Source of the DNA: UBA6107 sp034430175
Lineage (GTDB): Bacteria > Chloroflexota > Anaerolineae > Anaerolineales > Anaerolineaceae
Direction: 5' to 3'
Length of the DNA: 64,000 nt
Assembly: GCA_034430175.1 (NCBI GenBank)
Contig: DAOUFI010000009.1
Location: 65,725-129,724, forward strand
A program made the translations under genes and the position numbers. Under the pieces are notes generated by a model that was not told where the DNA came from, made no database searches, and worked only from the letters and a program-made list of their open reading frames with translations. Positions 8,299-16,068 of the stretch are shown in pieces. Position 1 is the stretch's first letter. Every line of letters begins with the position of its first letter.

Positions 8299-9708
8299 TT
8301 ATTTGCTCCAATCGGTGTGAAACACGCCGTCCCGGTCGGTACGACGGTAGGTATGGGCGCCAAAATAGTCTCGCTGCGCCTGGGTCAGGTTGGCAGGAAG
8401 GATCTCGCTGCGGTAGGCGTCGAAATATGCCATTGAGGCGCTGGTGGCCAGGACAGGGATACCTGCTCCGATGGCGGATTGGATGAATAATCTCCAGGCT
8501 TCCTGGCGGTTCTCCACTGCGCTACGGAAGGCGTCATCCAGCAGCAGGTTCTGCAGACGGGGGTCACGTTCATAGGCACCCATGATGTCATTAAGCAGTG
8601 AAGCACGAATGATGCAGCCGCCACGCCAGATTCGGGCAATGTCGCGCAGGTTCAGATCGTACTTATACTCGTCCGATGCCATGCGTAGCATGCCCATACC
8701 CTGGGCATAAGAGGTAATCTTGCTGGCATAGAGCGCCTTGCGGGCGGCCTGGATGAGCATTTCGCGTTCGCCGCTGAACTGCACCTTGGGTCCATGGATC
8801 ACCTTGGCGGCAGCCACGCGCTGCGGTTTGAGGCTTGAAAGGATGCGGCTTTCAACAGCCGCGTTGATGGTGGGGATGGGCGCGCCGAGGTCTAACGCGT
8901 TCTGGCTGGTCCACTTGCCTGTACCCTTTTGCTGTGCCTCGTCGAGGATAATATCCACCAGGGGGCGTCCGGTCTCTTGATCGATTTTGGTAAGGATATC
9001 GGCGGTGATTTCGACCAGATAAGATTTCAATTCGCCTTTGTTCCATTCTTTGAACAGATCAGCGATCTCCACGGCTTTCAATCTGAGCAAACGATGCAGT
9101 ACATCGTAAGTTTCAGCAATCAACTGCATGTCGCCGTATTCAATACCGTTGTGTACCATCTTGACGTAGTGCCCGGCTCCACGAGGACCCATGTATTCGA
9201 CACAAGGGATGCTATCTTCAGCTTTTGCTGCTATGGCACGGAAAATTGGAGCCAGGGCTTCCCATGCTTCGCGCTGTCCGCCTGGCATGATGGCTGGTCC
9301 CCACAACGCGCCTTCCTCTCCGCCAGATACCCCAGCTCCTACAAAGTTGAACCCTTCTTTATCCAGTTCAGAGTTGCGGCGTTCGGTGTCCATGAAGAAA
9401 GAATTTCCGCCGTCGATGAGGATGTCACCTTTTTCGAGATGCGGTTTAAGATGGGCGATGGCGCTGTCCACCGGCGCGCCGGCAGGCACCATCATCAGGA
9501 TGCGACGAGGTTTTTCGAGAACAGCCATCAAGGCAGAAGGCGAATCGACACCGATGATGTTTTTCCCAGCTGCGGGTCCATTCAAAAATGCTTCGGTTTT
9601 CTTCGCGTCCAGGTCATAACCGGCCACTGGGAAGCCGTTGCGTTCCATATTGAGGGCCAGGTTATGACCCATGACACCCAAACCAACCACACCGATTTTA
9701 TATTTCAT
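8299..9708 (-). CDS. gnd: 6-phosphogluconate dehydrogenase, decarboxylating
   Basis: A full-length (469-residue) 6-phosphogluconate dehydrogenase that converts 6-phosphogluconate to ribulose 5-phosphate and CO2. It shows the N-terminal Rossmann motif GLGVMGHNLALN, the substrate-binding GGNSFF and GAGVSGGEEGA motifs, the catalytic Lys/Asn in YVKMVHNGIEYGDMQ, and the C-terminal helical domain ending YRRTDRDGVFHTDW. Its presence inside an inositol operon is unusual and suggests that carbon leaves the pathway as 6-phosphogluconate. Start at 9708 has a TTGGAG site. Confidence 0.95.
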   Translation of the reverse strand: MKYKIGVVGLGVMGHNLALNMERNGFPVAGYDLDAKKTEAFLNGPAAGKNIIGVDSPSALMAVLEKPRRILMMVPAGAPVDSAIAHLKPHLEKGDILIDGGNSFFMDTERRNSELDKEGFNFVGAGVSGGEEGALWGPAIMPGGQREAWEALAPIFRAIAAKAEDSIPCVEYMGPRGAGHYVKMVHNGIEYGDMQLIAETYDVLHRLLRLKAVEIADLFKEWNKGELKSYLVEITADILTKIDQETGRPLVDIILDEAQQKGTGKWTSQNALDLGAPIPTINAAVESRILSSLKPQRVAAAKVIHGPKVQFSGEREMLIQAARKALYASKITSYAQGMGMLRMASDEYKYDLNLRDIARIWRGGCIIRASLLNDIMGAYERDPRLQNLLLDDAFRSAVENRQEAWRLFIQSAIGAGIPVLATSASMAYFDAYRSEILPANLTQAQRDYFGAHTYRRTDRDGVFHTDWSK

Positions 9709-9723
9709 CGTTTTTCTCCAATA

Positions 9724-10992
9724 TTAATTCCTGACCCGATAGAGCGTTTCACCGGCTCTGGGTACGTACAGCATACCATCCTGCTCACGGTTTTTCCACT
9801 CTTCAGGATGAATTTTGGCTGGGTCGAGATAACCGATGCCCAGGTGAGCGCAATCCTCAGCGGAGATGAGGCTGGATAGAGTGAGCTTCACGTTCGGTAT
9901 CTCTCGATTGCCTTCCATCACGCCAGAACCCCTGAAGTGGGTACTGTGAGCCAGAACACCAAGCGGAATATTTTTGAACTTGTCCCAGTTGGCCAAAAAA
10001 TAGGGCAAGATGTGATAGCCAATCTGATAAATGTATTTACCATGGGTAAAGCTGACCGTATCCAGGTGAGGGGCGTATACGATAACCTCTCCACCAACCG
10101 CGACGGCCGGTTCGATCTTGTACATGGCTTTGGCGGCCGTCCAGAGTTCGTCGTACATAGCCGGTGCGCAGGAGAGCACACGCTGGTACGGTTTTTCACA
10201 CCAGGTGATGTGTTGCTCCGCTGACAGGTCAGCGCAAGCGCTCCAGGCATTTACCGGATCGCCGATAAAAATTCCGCTGACTTCCTCTCCATGGACATTG
10301 AGCGCGACCAGAGTGACCGGGGTGTCCAGGTGGGAGGCGGCTGAGCGGATCATTCTGCGTACCGGCGTGTCTTTGATGCCAATGGTACCGACCACACCGC
10401 TGAGGGCACCGAGCCAGTGGGTGGCGTCGATCATTTCTGCGCCCGAAATTCCCGGAAAGAGATATTTCTCGCCGCCTGAAAAGCCAACCACTTCATGCGG
10501 AAAGGTGGGTCCAACAATGAGGATCTGATCGTGTTCCAGCGCTGCCCGGTTAATCTCGATGGTAACGCGGGAGGGAAGCGAGGAATGCCAACGTTCACCG
10601 GCGATGGCGCGAATCTCTTCGTCTTCCATTATCCCTAGTGTGGCTAATGCAGCCGGATCCTTCCAGGCATGGTTGAGCAGTTCCACGTGTTTGTAAGTAG
10701 TGCAGCGTTGTTCGGTTGTAATCCCCACCAGTTTATTCATTTGATCGTCGGTCAACTCGGGGTGAGTGCCAAGCGCGACCATGAAGGTCAATTTGCGTAC
10801 ATCTGCGAGGATTTCAACAATGTTCTTGAAGAGGAAAGGCAGCGGTAGAGAACGGGTGTGGTCGGGAATCAGCACCAACACGCTTTGCCCAGAAAACCGC
10901 CCGGCCAACCCTTGCGTGAGCGTTTCGCGGATAGAAGCGCTGTCGAGGAAGCCGGTTGGGGCGATTTTCTGGATAGTTGGTGAAGAATTCAT
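9724..10992 (-). CDS. LarA-family nickel-pincer 2-hydroxyacid racemase/epimerase
   Basis: A 422-residue member of the lactate racemase LarA (DUF2088) superfamily. LarA proteins use a nickel-pincer nucleotide to invert C2 of 2-hydroxyacids. Motifs seen are PDHTRSLP, ALGTHPE (His), GPTFPHEVVGFSGGEK with the pincer Lys, and FPGISGAEM. Characterised family members include lactate and malate racemases and D-gluconate 2-epimerase, whose products are D-gluconate and D-mannonate. Since the upstream SDR should make mannonate and gnd lies next door, mannonate/gluconate 2-epimerase is the best guess. Cofactor genes larB, larC and larE are not in the window. The start at 10992 follows an AGGA site; a longer start at 11037 would overlap the SDR gene. 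Confidence 0.8.
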   Translation of the reverse strand: MNSSPTIQKIAPTGFLDSASIRETLTQGLAGRFSGQSVLVLIPDHTRSLPLPFLFKNIVEILADVRKLTFMVALGTHPELTDDQMNKLVGITTEQRCTTYKHVELLNHAWKDPAALATLGIMEDEEIRAIAGERWHSSLPSRVTIEINRAALEHDQILIVGPTFPHEVVGFSGGEKYLFPGISGAEMIDATHWLGALSGVVGTIGIKDTPVRRMIRSAASHLDTPVTLVALNVHGEEVSGIFIGDPVNAWSACADLSAEQHITWCEKPYQRVLSCAPAMYDELWTAAKAMYKIEPAVAVGGEVIVYAPHLDTVSFTHGKYIYQIGYHILPYFLANWDKFKNIPLGVLAHSTHFRGSGVMEGNREIPNVKLTLSSLISAEDCAHLGIGYLDPAKIHPEEWKNREQDGMLYVPRAGETLYRVRN

Positions 10993-11002
10993 CGCATTTT
11001 TC

Positions 11003-11833
11003 CTAAACACCGCTGAAAGCCGAGAATCCACCGTCAATGGGGATGACGATCCCCGTAACGAAGGCTGAGGCAGGGGAGAGCAGCCAGATGACCGTACCGG
11101 TCAGGTCGTCAGGTACACCAAAACGATTCATCGGCGTATGAGCAATGATCGAGTGACCACGCGGGGTTAATTCACCATTTTCTTCCTGGGTAAGGAGAAA
11201 GCGGTTCTGATCGGTAAGAAAGAAACCCGGCGCGATAGCGTTCACACGGATGGCTGGAGAATATTCCTGCGCCATGTGCACAGCCAGCCACTGCGTGAAA
11301 TTGCTTACTCCGGCTTTAGCTGCCGAATAGGCGGGGATACGGGTCAATGGACGCAGCGCGTTCATCGAAGCAATGTTGAGGATGATGCCCTGCTTTTGTT
11401 CCGCCATCGATTTACCGAAAACCTGGCTGGGCAGGATCGTACCCATCAGGTTCAAATCGAAGACCCAGCGTAACGCGTCAGCGGGCAAATCGAAAAACGA
11501 TTGCTTTGGGTTGGTGGTTGCCTGCGGTTTGTTCCCGCCTGCGCCGTTGATTAGGATGTCAACTTGACCAAATTTGGCGAGCACAACTTGCGCGGCGTTT
11601 TCGATGCTCGATTTCTCCAATACATTGCATACCAACCCGATGGCTTGACCACCGGATTGGACGATTTCGTCGGCGAGTGCTTCGGCAGCCGCGGCATTTA
11701 GATCCAGAACGGCGATTTTGGCGCCGCGGGTCGCCAATTGACGGCATAACCCGGCGCAGAGAATCCCGGCACCGCCGGTGACTACCGCAACCTTGCCAGT
11801 CAGATCGAACAAGTTTTGCGAATCGTTGCTCAT
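11003..11833 (-). CDS. Short-chain dehydrogenase, probable fructuronate reductase (mannonate oxidoreductase)
   Basis: A 276-residue classical SDR with the cofactor motif TGGAGILCAGLC, NGAGG, the catalytic Ser near IASMNALRP and the YSAAK Tyr-Lys pair. It resembles SDR-type D-mannonate oxidoreductases (UxuB/YjmF type) and gluconate 5-dehydrogenases. Placed directly after uxaE with a 4-base ATGA overlap, it most likely reduces D-fructuronate to D-mannonate. Gluconate 5-dehydrogenase activity cannot be excluded. Confidence 0.75.
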   Translation of the reverse strand: MSNDSQNLFDLTGKVAVVTGGAGILCAGLCRQLATRGAKIAVLDLNAAAAEALADEIVQSGGQAIGLVCNVLEKSSIENAAQVVLAKFGQVDILINGAGGNKPQATTNPKQSFFDLPADALRWVFDLNLMGTILPSQVFGKSMAEQKQGIILNIASMNALRPLTRIPAYSAAKAGVSNFTQWLAVHMAQEYSPAIRVNAIAPGFFLTDQNRFLLTQEENGELTPRGHSIIAHTPMNRFGVPDDLTGTVIWLLSPASAFVTGIVIPIDGGFSAFSGV

Positions 11834-13314
11834 GAATTCACCTTTTCAGAAAATGGGCTCAAATGACGGATGAAATGCTTTGTAAGCATCTGTTTGTATG
11901 TATCGGGATTATCGCGCAGGATCCGCATGAACTTGGGGTAGAAACCTTCGCCATTGCATTCAAAACGATCGGTCAGTACGGATCCAAAGGTGACATGCAG
12001 GATCTCTCGCGCGTCGAATTGATCGAGCAAGGTTGTGAAATCGCTGACGCCAACTGCGAGAGGAGCACGCTCCAACTCCGCGCTGACGTGGTAGCTCGCC
12101 TTGTCTATGGTGTAATGCTCGCGCGCGAATTGATAGATTTGCATAAAGAAATCAGGGTCAATGGTCGCGATCGCACGTAAGGCTTCGAGATAACTCGTGC
12201 CTGCAGTCTTGAGATTCACCAAACCCCTCGTATGTTTCATCGCGATCGGATAGATGCTGAATTTGTCCGAGCCGGAATGCAGACTGATCTTGTATGGCCC
12301 CATTACCCTGGCGATGGCGGCGTGCATGCCAAATTCCTGCTCAAATCGGGTCAGGTCGCCGATGTAATCCACCCCTTTTTCAAATCGACCGGTAAAGCGG
12401 GGTGCCAACGACACCCAGTTTACACCAAGTCGTTTGAGCTCTGAGGCGACATAGATATGTTCGGCGGGAGTGGTGGGTTGTTCGGTCTCGTCCACAGAAA
12501 CTTCCATTTCGACCGGTTTTCCTGCGGCGGCACTGATCAAGTGATGATACATAGCCGCGACGTGCGCCACCGCCTTACCGTACTTCACGGCTGCTTTGAG
12601 TAAAACTGGTTCAGTGATCTCGATTCTCTTCCCCTCGATATCAAAAACCTTGCCAGCCAGACCACTGGCAGCGGGAGTGACATCTGCAGGCAACAAATCG
12701 GCGAGGTTGCGTAATTGTGTCAGATCGGCGGTTTCAGCACGGTCGTCAACGTGCAGTCCAGGATCAATGGTGAAAAAGGTGAACCCTGCCTTCAGGCACA
12801 GGTCGATGTCTTCTACGGTTTTCAGGTGATCGGCATCAGCGCCAAAGCCGGATCGCCAGCCTTCCTGGAGCACACCCCACAGGGCTGCATCCATCACGTC
12901 TTCAGGGCTGCGTCCAGTTCGGGTCATCTCTCGGATCGACTGCTGCGCCAGGATTGGCGTCACGGCGCAACCCGTTTGGCGAACTGCGTTGATGTGCCCC
13001 GGAGTGGCCAGACCGATTCTATCACCCATACCTGCGGAAGTTTTAAGCCCGAGAGGAATGGGATTCGTCCAGGGTAAATGAAAGCGGATAAATTCGGCAT
13101 TCTTGTGGTTAAACGGGCAGATAAGGAGCGTTTTTCCATCCAGGATGGAGGTACTGTCGAATTCCAACCCCTGCATGGTATTAGGATTGCCGACGACAAC
13201 CAGCTTGCGTTCCCCTGGGAATTCAGCCACTGCGAATTCCAGGTTTCCGGAAGAGAGTACTGATGTTGGGACCAGATCCAACCTTGAAGACGTGAGCGTC
13301 GATGATGGTGTCAT
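11830..13314 (-). CDS. uxaE: Tagaturonate/fructuronate epimerase, UxaE family
   Basis: A 494-residue protein of the UxaE family, recognised from its length and the GFGADADHLKTVEDID block and the downstream TIDPGLHVDD and SLHSGSDKFS motifs with metal-binding Asp/His. In Thermotoga UxaE (TM0440) interconverts D-tagaturonate and D-fructuronate. Here it would take the D-tagaturonate made by IolO and pass it to the SDR. It overlaps both neighbours by ATGA (lacI upstream, SDR downstream), so translation is probably coupled. Confidence 0.8.
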   Translation of the reverse strand: MTPSSTLTSSRLDLVPTSVLSSGNLEFAVAEFPGERKLVVVGNPNTMQGLEFDSTSILDGKTLLICPFNHKNAEFIRFHLPWTNPIPLGLKTSAGMGDRIGLATPGHINAVRQTGCAVTPILAQQSIREMTRTGRSPEDVMDAALWGVLQEGWRSGFGADADHLKTVEDIDLCLKAGFTFFTIDPGLHVDDRAETADLTQLRNLADLLPADVTPAASGLAGKVFDIEGKRIEITEPVLLKAAVKYGKAVAHVAAMYHHLISAAAGKPVEMEVSVDETEQPTTPAEHIYVASELKRLGVNWVSLAPRFTGRFEKGVDYIGDLTRFEQEFGMHAAIARVMGPYKISLHSGSDKFSIYPIAMKHTRGLVNLKTAGTSYLEALRAIATIDPDFFMQIYQFAREHYTIDKASYHVSAELERAPLAVGVSDFTTLLDQFDAREILHVTFGSVLTDRFECNGEGFYPKFMRILRDNPDTYKQMLTKHFIRHLSPFSEKVNS

Positions 13315-14354
13315 GATTTCCTCGTCTTTAAAACGGAATAAGGGGCAGTGGATTGACGTACCAGCAGCTTGCCCCGCAAAGTTTGTACGACCGGTTCAGA
13401 GGATTGTTGTTCCTCCCCCTGCGTATCGAGCAATTTGAGCAACAACCTGGCTGCCTCGGAGCCAATGTAACGTTTGGGCTGATCGAAAGTGGTCAGGGCG
13501 GGTTGAGTGAACGCTGAAAATACGATGTTGTCAAAGCCAGTCACCGAAATGTCCTCAGGAACGCGGATCCCGGCTTCCTGAAGGCCTTTTAATGCACCTG
13601 TCGCGATCATATCGTTGTAACAGACGATGGCGGAGGGTCGTTCCGGTAGAGCCAGGAAAGTTTTCACACCTTCCATGCCATTGAGGGGATGATTTCCTGT
13701 CGCATCAAAGCGGTATTCTGGGATAACTCTCAAACCGTGAGCCATCAATTCCTGTTCATACCCCTGGGCGCGGTCGATGTTGGTGCGACCGGCGCTGGCA
13801 TTACCCAGGTAAGCGATCCGGGTATGTCCCAATTCGATCAGATGACGCGTCAATTGGCGGCTGCCGTCGATATCGTCGTGGTAAATGGAGTATCGGTAAG
13901 CCTCGGCGGACTGGTTGTTGACCACCACGATCGGAACACCGTATTTGGAGAGTTGATTGGATTGTTCCGCGCTGAAAACGGCTGAACAGATGATCACTCC
14001 GTCCACGCGGCGCTCACGCATATCCTGGACGATGAATTTTTCCTTTTCACTGTCGCGCTGTGATGCTGCCATGAACAGGCTGTAACCGTTCTGCTGAGCT
14101 ATTTCTTCAATACCCTGCAAAATTTCACCAAAGAAAGGGTCGTCAATGTTGCTGACAATCACTCCCAGCGCCTGGGAGCGATTTGTTTTTAGGCTACGCG
14201 CGGCAGCACTGTGTAAATATCCCATCTCTGCGGCAGTCTTGCGGATCTTTTCAGCGGTTGGCTGCGAGATCAAAGGACTGCCATTCAAAGCTCTGGAGAC
14301 GGTGGAGTGGGAGATATTCAATTTTTTAGCGATATCTTTAATTGTAGCGGGCAT
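13311..14354 (-). CDS. LacI-family transcriptional regulator of the inositol operon
   Basis: A 347-residue repressor: N-terminal helix-turn-helix with IKDIAKKLNISHSTVSRALN, hinge helix with AARSLKTNRS, then a periplasmic-binding-protein-like sensor domain. The start is placed at 14354 (MPATIKD). The open frame reaches 14417, but that stretch holds a promoter (TTGACT-17-TAAACT) and an operator, so it should not be coding. No strong Shine-Dalgarno site precedes 14354. The gene is first in its operon and has an operator at its own transcription start, which suggests autorepression released by a pathway intermediate. Confidence 0.9.
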   Translation of the reverse strand: MPATIKDIAKKLNISHSTVSRALNGSPLISQPTAEKIRKTAAEMGYLHSAAARSLKTNRSQALGVIVSNIDDPFFGEILQGIEEIAQQNGYSLFMAASQRDSEKEKFIVQDMRERRVDGVIICSAVFSAEQSNQLSKYGVPIVVVNNQSAEAYRYSIYHDDIDGSRQLTRHLIELGHTRIAYLGNASAGRTNIDRAQGYEQELMAHGLRVIPEYRFDATGNHPLNGMEGVKTFLALPERPSAIVCYNDMIATGALKGLQEAGIRVPEDISVTGFDNIVFSAFTQPALTTFDQPKRYIGSEAARLLLKLLDTQGEEQQSSEPVVQTLRGKLLVRQSTAPYSVLKTRKS

Positions 14355-14369
14355 TGGAGGCGCTTTCTG

Positions 14370-14383
14370 TGCACACGTTTGCA
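14370..14383. promoter_or_regulatory. LacI-family operator at the lacI-type promoter
   Basis: TGCACACGTTTGCA is palindromic except for one pair and differs at one base from the perfect site at 7117-7130. It begins 5 bp downstream of the predicted -10 box of the regulator's promoter and so covers the expected transcription start. Confidence 0.72.
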
Positions 14384-14388
14384 TTGAT

Positions 14389-14417
14389 AGTTTACCGTTT
14401 TCGTGGCAAAAAGTCAA
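14389..14417 (-). promoter_or_regulatory. Promoter of the inositol operon
   Basis: On the minus strand, TTGACT (14417-14412) and TAAACT (14394-14389) are separated by exactly 17 bases. Transcription would begin near 14382, inside the LacI-type operator. Confidence 0.65.
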
Positions 14418-14424
14418 TCTCTTT

Positions 14425-14442
14425 TTGCAAGAAATCTTGCAA
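14425..14442. promoter_or_regulatory. Palindromic operator shared with rpiR promoter (putative RpiR site)
   Basis: TTGCAAGAAATCTTGCAA has perfect 8-bp arms around AA. It overlaps the -35 element of the plus-strand promoter and lies 8 bp from the -35 of the divergent inositol promoter. A 15/18 matching copy is at 22950-22967 in front of the rpiR gene, which makes RpiR the likely binder. Confidence 0.65.
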
Positions 14443-14465
14443 ACTTATGAAATTTGTTGTATTAT
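14437..14465 (+). promoter_or_regulatory. Promoter of the HAD/phosphomutase operon
   Basis: TTGCAA (14437-14442), a 17-base spacer and TATTAT (14460-14465). The same -35/-10 pair with the same spacing occurs upstream of rpiR (22914-22942). A further half-site ATTGCAAAA follows near 14483. Confidence 0.6.
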
Positions 14466-14549
14466 GAGTCAATGAAAGTTTTATTGCAAAAAAATGAATT
14501 TTGAAAGAACGGCATTGCGCCCAATTCTACACCTAAAGAGGATCCTTTC

Positions 14550-15293
14550 ATGAACCCCGATATCAAAGCAATCTTTCTTGACGTTGGCAACACTCTGCGA
14601 ATTGTCGTCGAAGACCCAGAATTCCAGGCGGAAAACCGCAGGAACTTGATGAAACTGGTGGAAGCAAAGGAATCTGAAGCGGAGTTCTACGAGAAACTCG
14701 AAGCAAAATGGAAGTTCTATCGATCAACTTCAAAACAGACCCTTCAGGAAGCCTCTGAAAAAGAACTTTGGACCAAATGGCTGCTGCCCGATTATCCCGC
14801 TGAGAAGATTGAGCCGTTGGCTGGGAAACTTACCCGCCTGTGGCGTGATTGCGACGGTCACCGCGTGCCCAGACCGGAAGCGCGGGATGTGATTGTTGAA
14901 CTCGACCGGCGCGGCTATATCCTTGGCATCATCGCCAATACCATCACCGAAACTGAGATTCCCGATTGGATGGAAGAAGATAATGTAACGCAGTATTTCA
15001 AGGCCGTGGTGCTTTCGTCAAAAGTCCGCGATCGCAAGCCCATGCCTGAGATCTACTGGGAAGCCGCGCGCCGTATCAACATGCCGCCGGAGAATTGCGC
15101 CTATGTCGGAGACAACCCCGTACGCGACGTACTCGGAACACGAAAAGCTGGCTTTGCCATGATGATCTTGATGGCTGAGCCTGAGACGATTAAAAAAGAA
15201 CCACAAAGCTGTGAGGAAAAAGCAGATTACACTATTACCTCGTTGACACAGCTTTTGGATATATTTCCTCCCCGCGCGAACGTGAAAGCTTAA
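14550..15293 (+). CDS. HAD-superfamily hydrolase, paralogue 1
   Basis: A 247-residue HAD protein with a helical cap, of the class that hydrolyses small phosphate esters. The nucleophile Asp11 is in FLDVGNT, but the usual second Asp (D+2) is Gly. Motif II reads GIIANT, with Ala replacing the normal Ser/Thr. Motif III Lys (RDRKP) and motif IV (YVGDNPVRD) are intact. It opens an eight-gene plus-strand operon, with an AGAGG site before the start. It is closely similar to the next gene. Activity may be altered by the motif II change. The substrate is unknown; a polyol or sugar phosphate is inferred from context. Confidence 0.85.
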   Translation: MNPDIKAIFLDVGNTLRIVVEDPEFQAENRRNLMKLVEAKESEAEFYEKLEAKWKFYRSTSKQTLQEASEKELWTKWLLPDYPAEKIEPLAGKLTRLWRDCDGHRVPRPEARDVIVELDRRGYILGIIANTITETEIPDWMEEDNVTQYFKAVVLSSKVRDRKPMPEIYWEAARRINMPPENCAYVGDNPVRDVLGTRKAGFAMMILMAEPETIKKEPQSCEEKADYTITSLTQLLDIFPPRANVKA

Positions 15294-15314
15294 TTCAGAC
15301 AGAGGCGAGGAGAC

Positions 15315-16058
15315 ATGACAGCGAATATCACCGCCGTATTTCTGGATATTGGTAATACCCTGCGCATCCTTCTGGAAGATGAAACTCACCAAACCAAAGC
15401 CAAGAAAGAGATCGTCAAGCTGCTGGGTGCCGATGTTGATCCGATCGCGTTTTGCGATGAATTAAATGCTCGTTACAAGATTTACCGTAAATGGGCTTTC
15501 AAGAACATGGTTGAAGCTCCTGAAGTGGAACTATGGACAAAATGGTTGGCTCCCGAATTTCCGCCTGAAAAGGTGGCTCCGATGGCATTGGATTTGACCT
15601 ATCAATTCCGGCAATCCATGGGACGCCGCGTAGTTGCTGATGGCGGACGCGATGTGGTCATCGAGCTTTACAACCGTGGTTATGTGCTGGGGATTATCAG
15701 CAACGTCATCACCAGTCGGGAGATACCGGATTGGCTGAAGGAAGATGGACTGGAAAAGTATTTTAGTTCGGTCGCGCTTTCCTCCGTCCTGGGTATCCGC
15801 AAACCCGATCCGCGTATCTATCACTACGCCACCGATACCGCTGGGGTAAAACCTGAGAACAGCGTCTACGTGGGTGATAACATCAATCGTGACGTAATTG
15901 GCACACGAGAAGCCGGATTCGGTATGGTCATCATCGTTCAGGATAAACGCGAAGCGGTGGAACCAGTGAGCGTGGACGCACAACCTGACCTGGTGATCCA
16001 GGAACTGCGTGAACTTTTGGATATTTTCCCTCCATTGAAGAAAGACCCGTCGAAGTAA
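15315..16058 (+). CDS. HAD-superfamily hydrolase, paralogue 2
   Basis: A 247-residue paralogue of the preceding gene, same length and same ending (ELLDIFPP). Motif I is FLDIGNT (D+2 is Gly), motif II IISN with Ser, motif III IRKPDP and motif IV YVGDNINRD. All core catalytic residues apart from the D+2 Asp are kept, so phosphatase activity is plausible. The gene lies 21 bases after the first paralogue and 10 bases before the permuted phosphoglycerate mutase. Confidence 0.86.
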   Translation: MTANITAVFLDIGNTLRILLEDETHQTKAKKEIVKLLGADVDPIAFCDELNARYKIYRKWAFKNMVEAPEVELWTKWLAPEFPPEKVAPMALDLTYQFRQSMGRRVVADGGRDVVIELYNRGYVLGIISNVITSREIPDWLKEDGLEKYFSSVALSSVLGIRKPDPRIYHYATDTAGVKPENSVYVGDNINRDVIGTREAGFGMVIIVQDKREAVEPVSVDAQPDLVIQELRELLDIFPPLKKDPSK

Positions 16059-16068
16059 GGAGCTTGAT

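Noticed and set aside
8929..9879. Long plus-strand open frame (316 codons) opposite gnd
   Set aside because: It is an antisense shadow of the 6-phosphogluconate dehydrogenase gene, with no family motif.
14355..14417. N-terminal extension of the LacI-type regulator
   Set aside because: This stretch contains a good promoter and an operator; the helix-turn-helix begins right after the ATG at 14354 as in the family.
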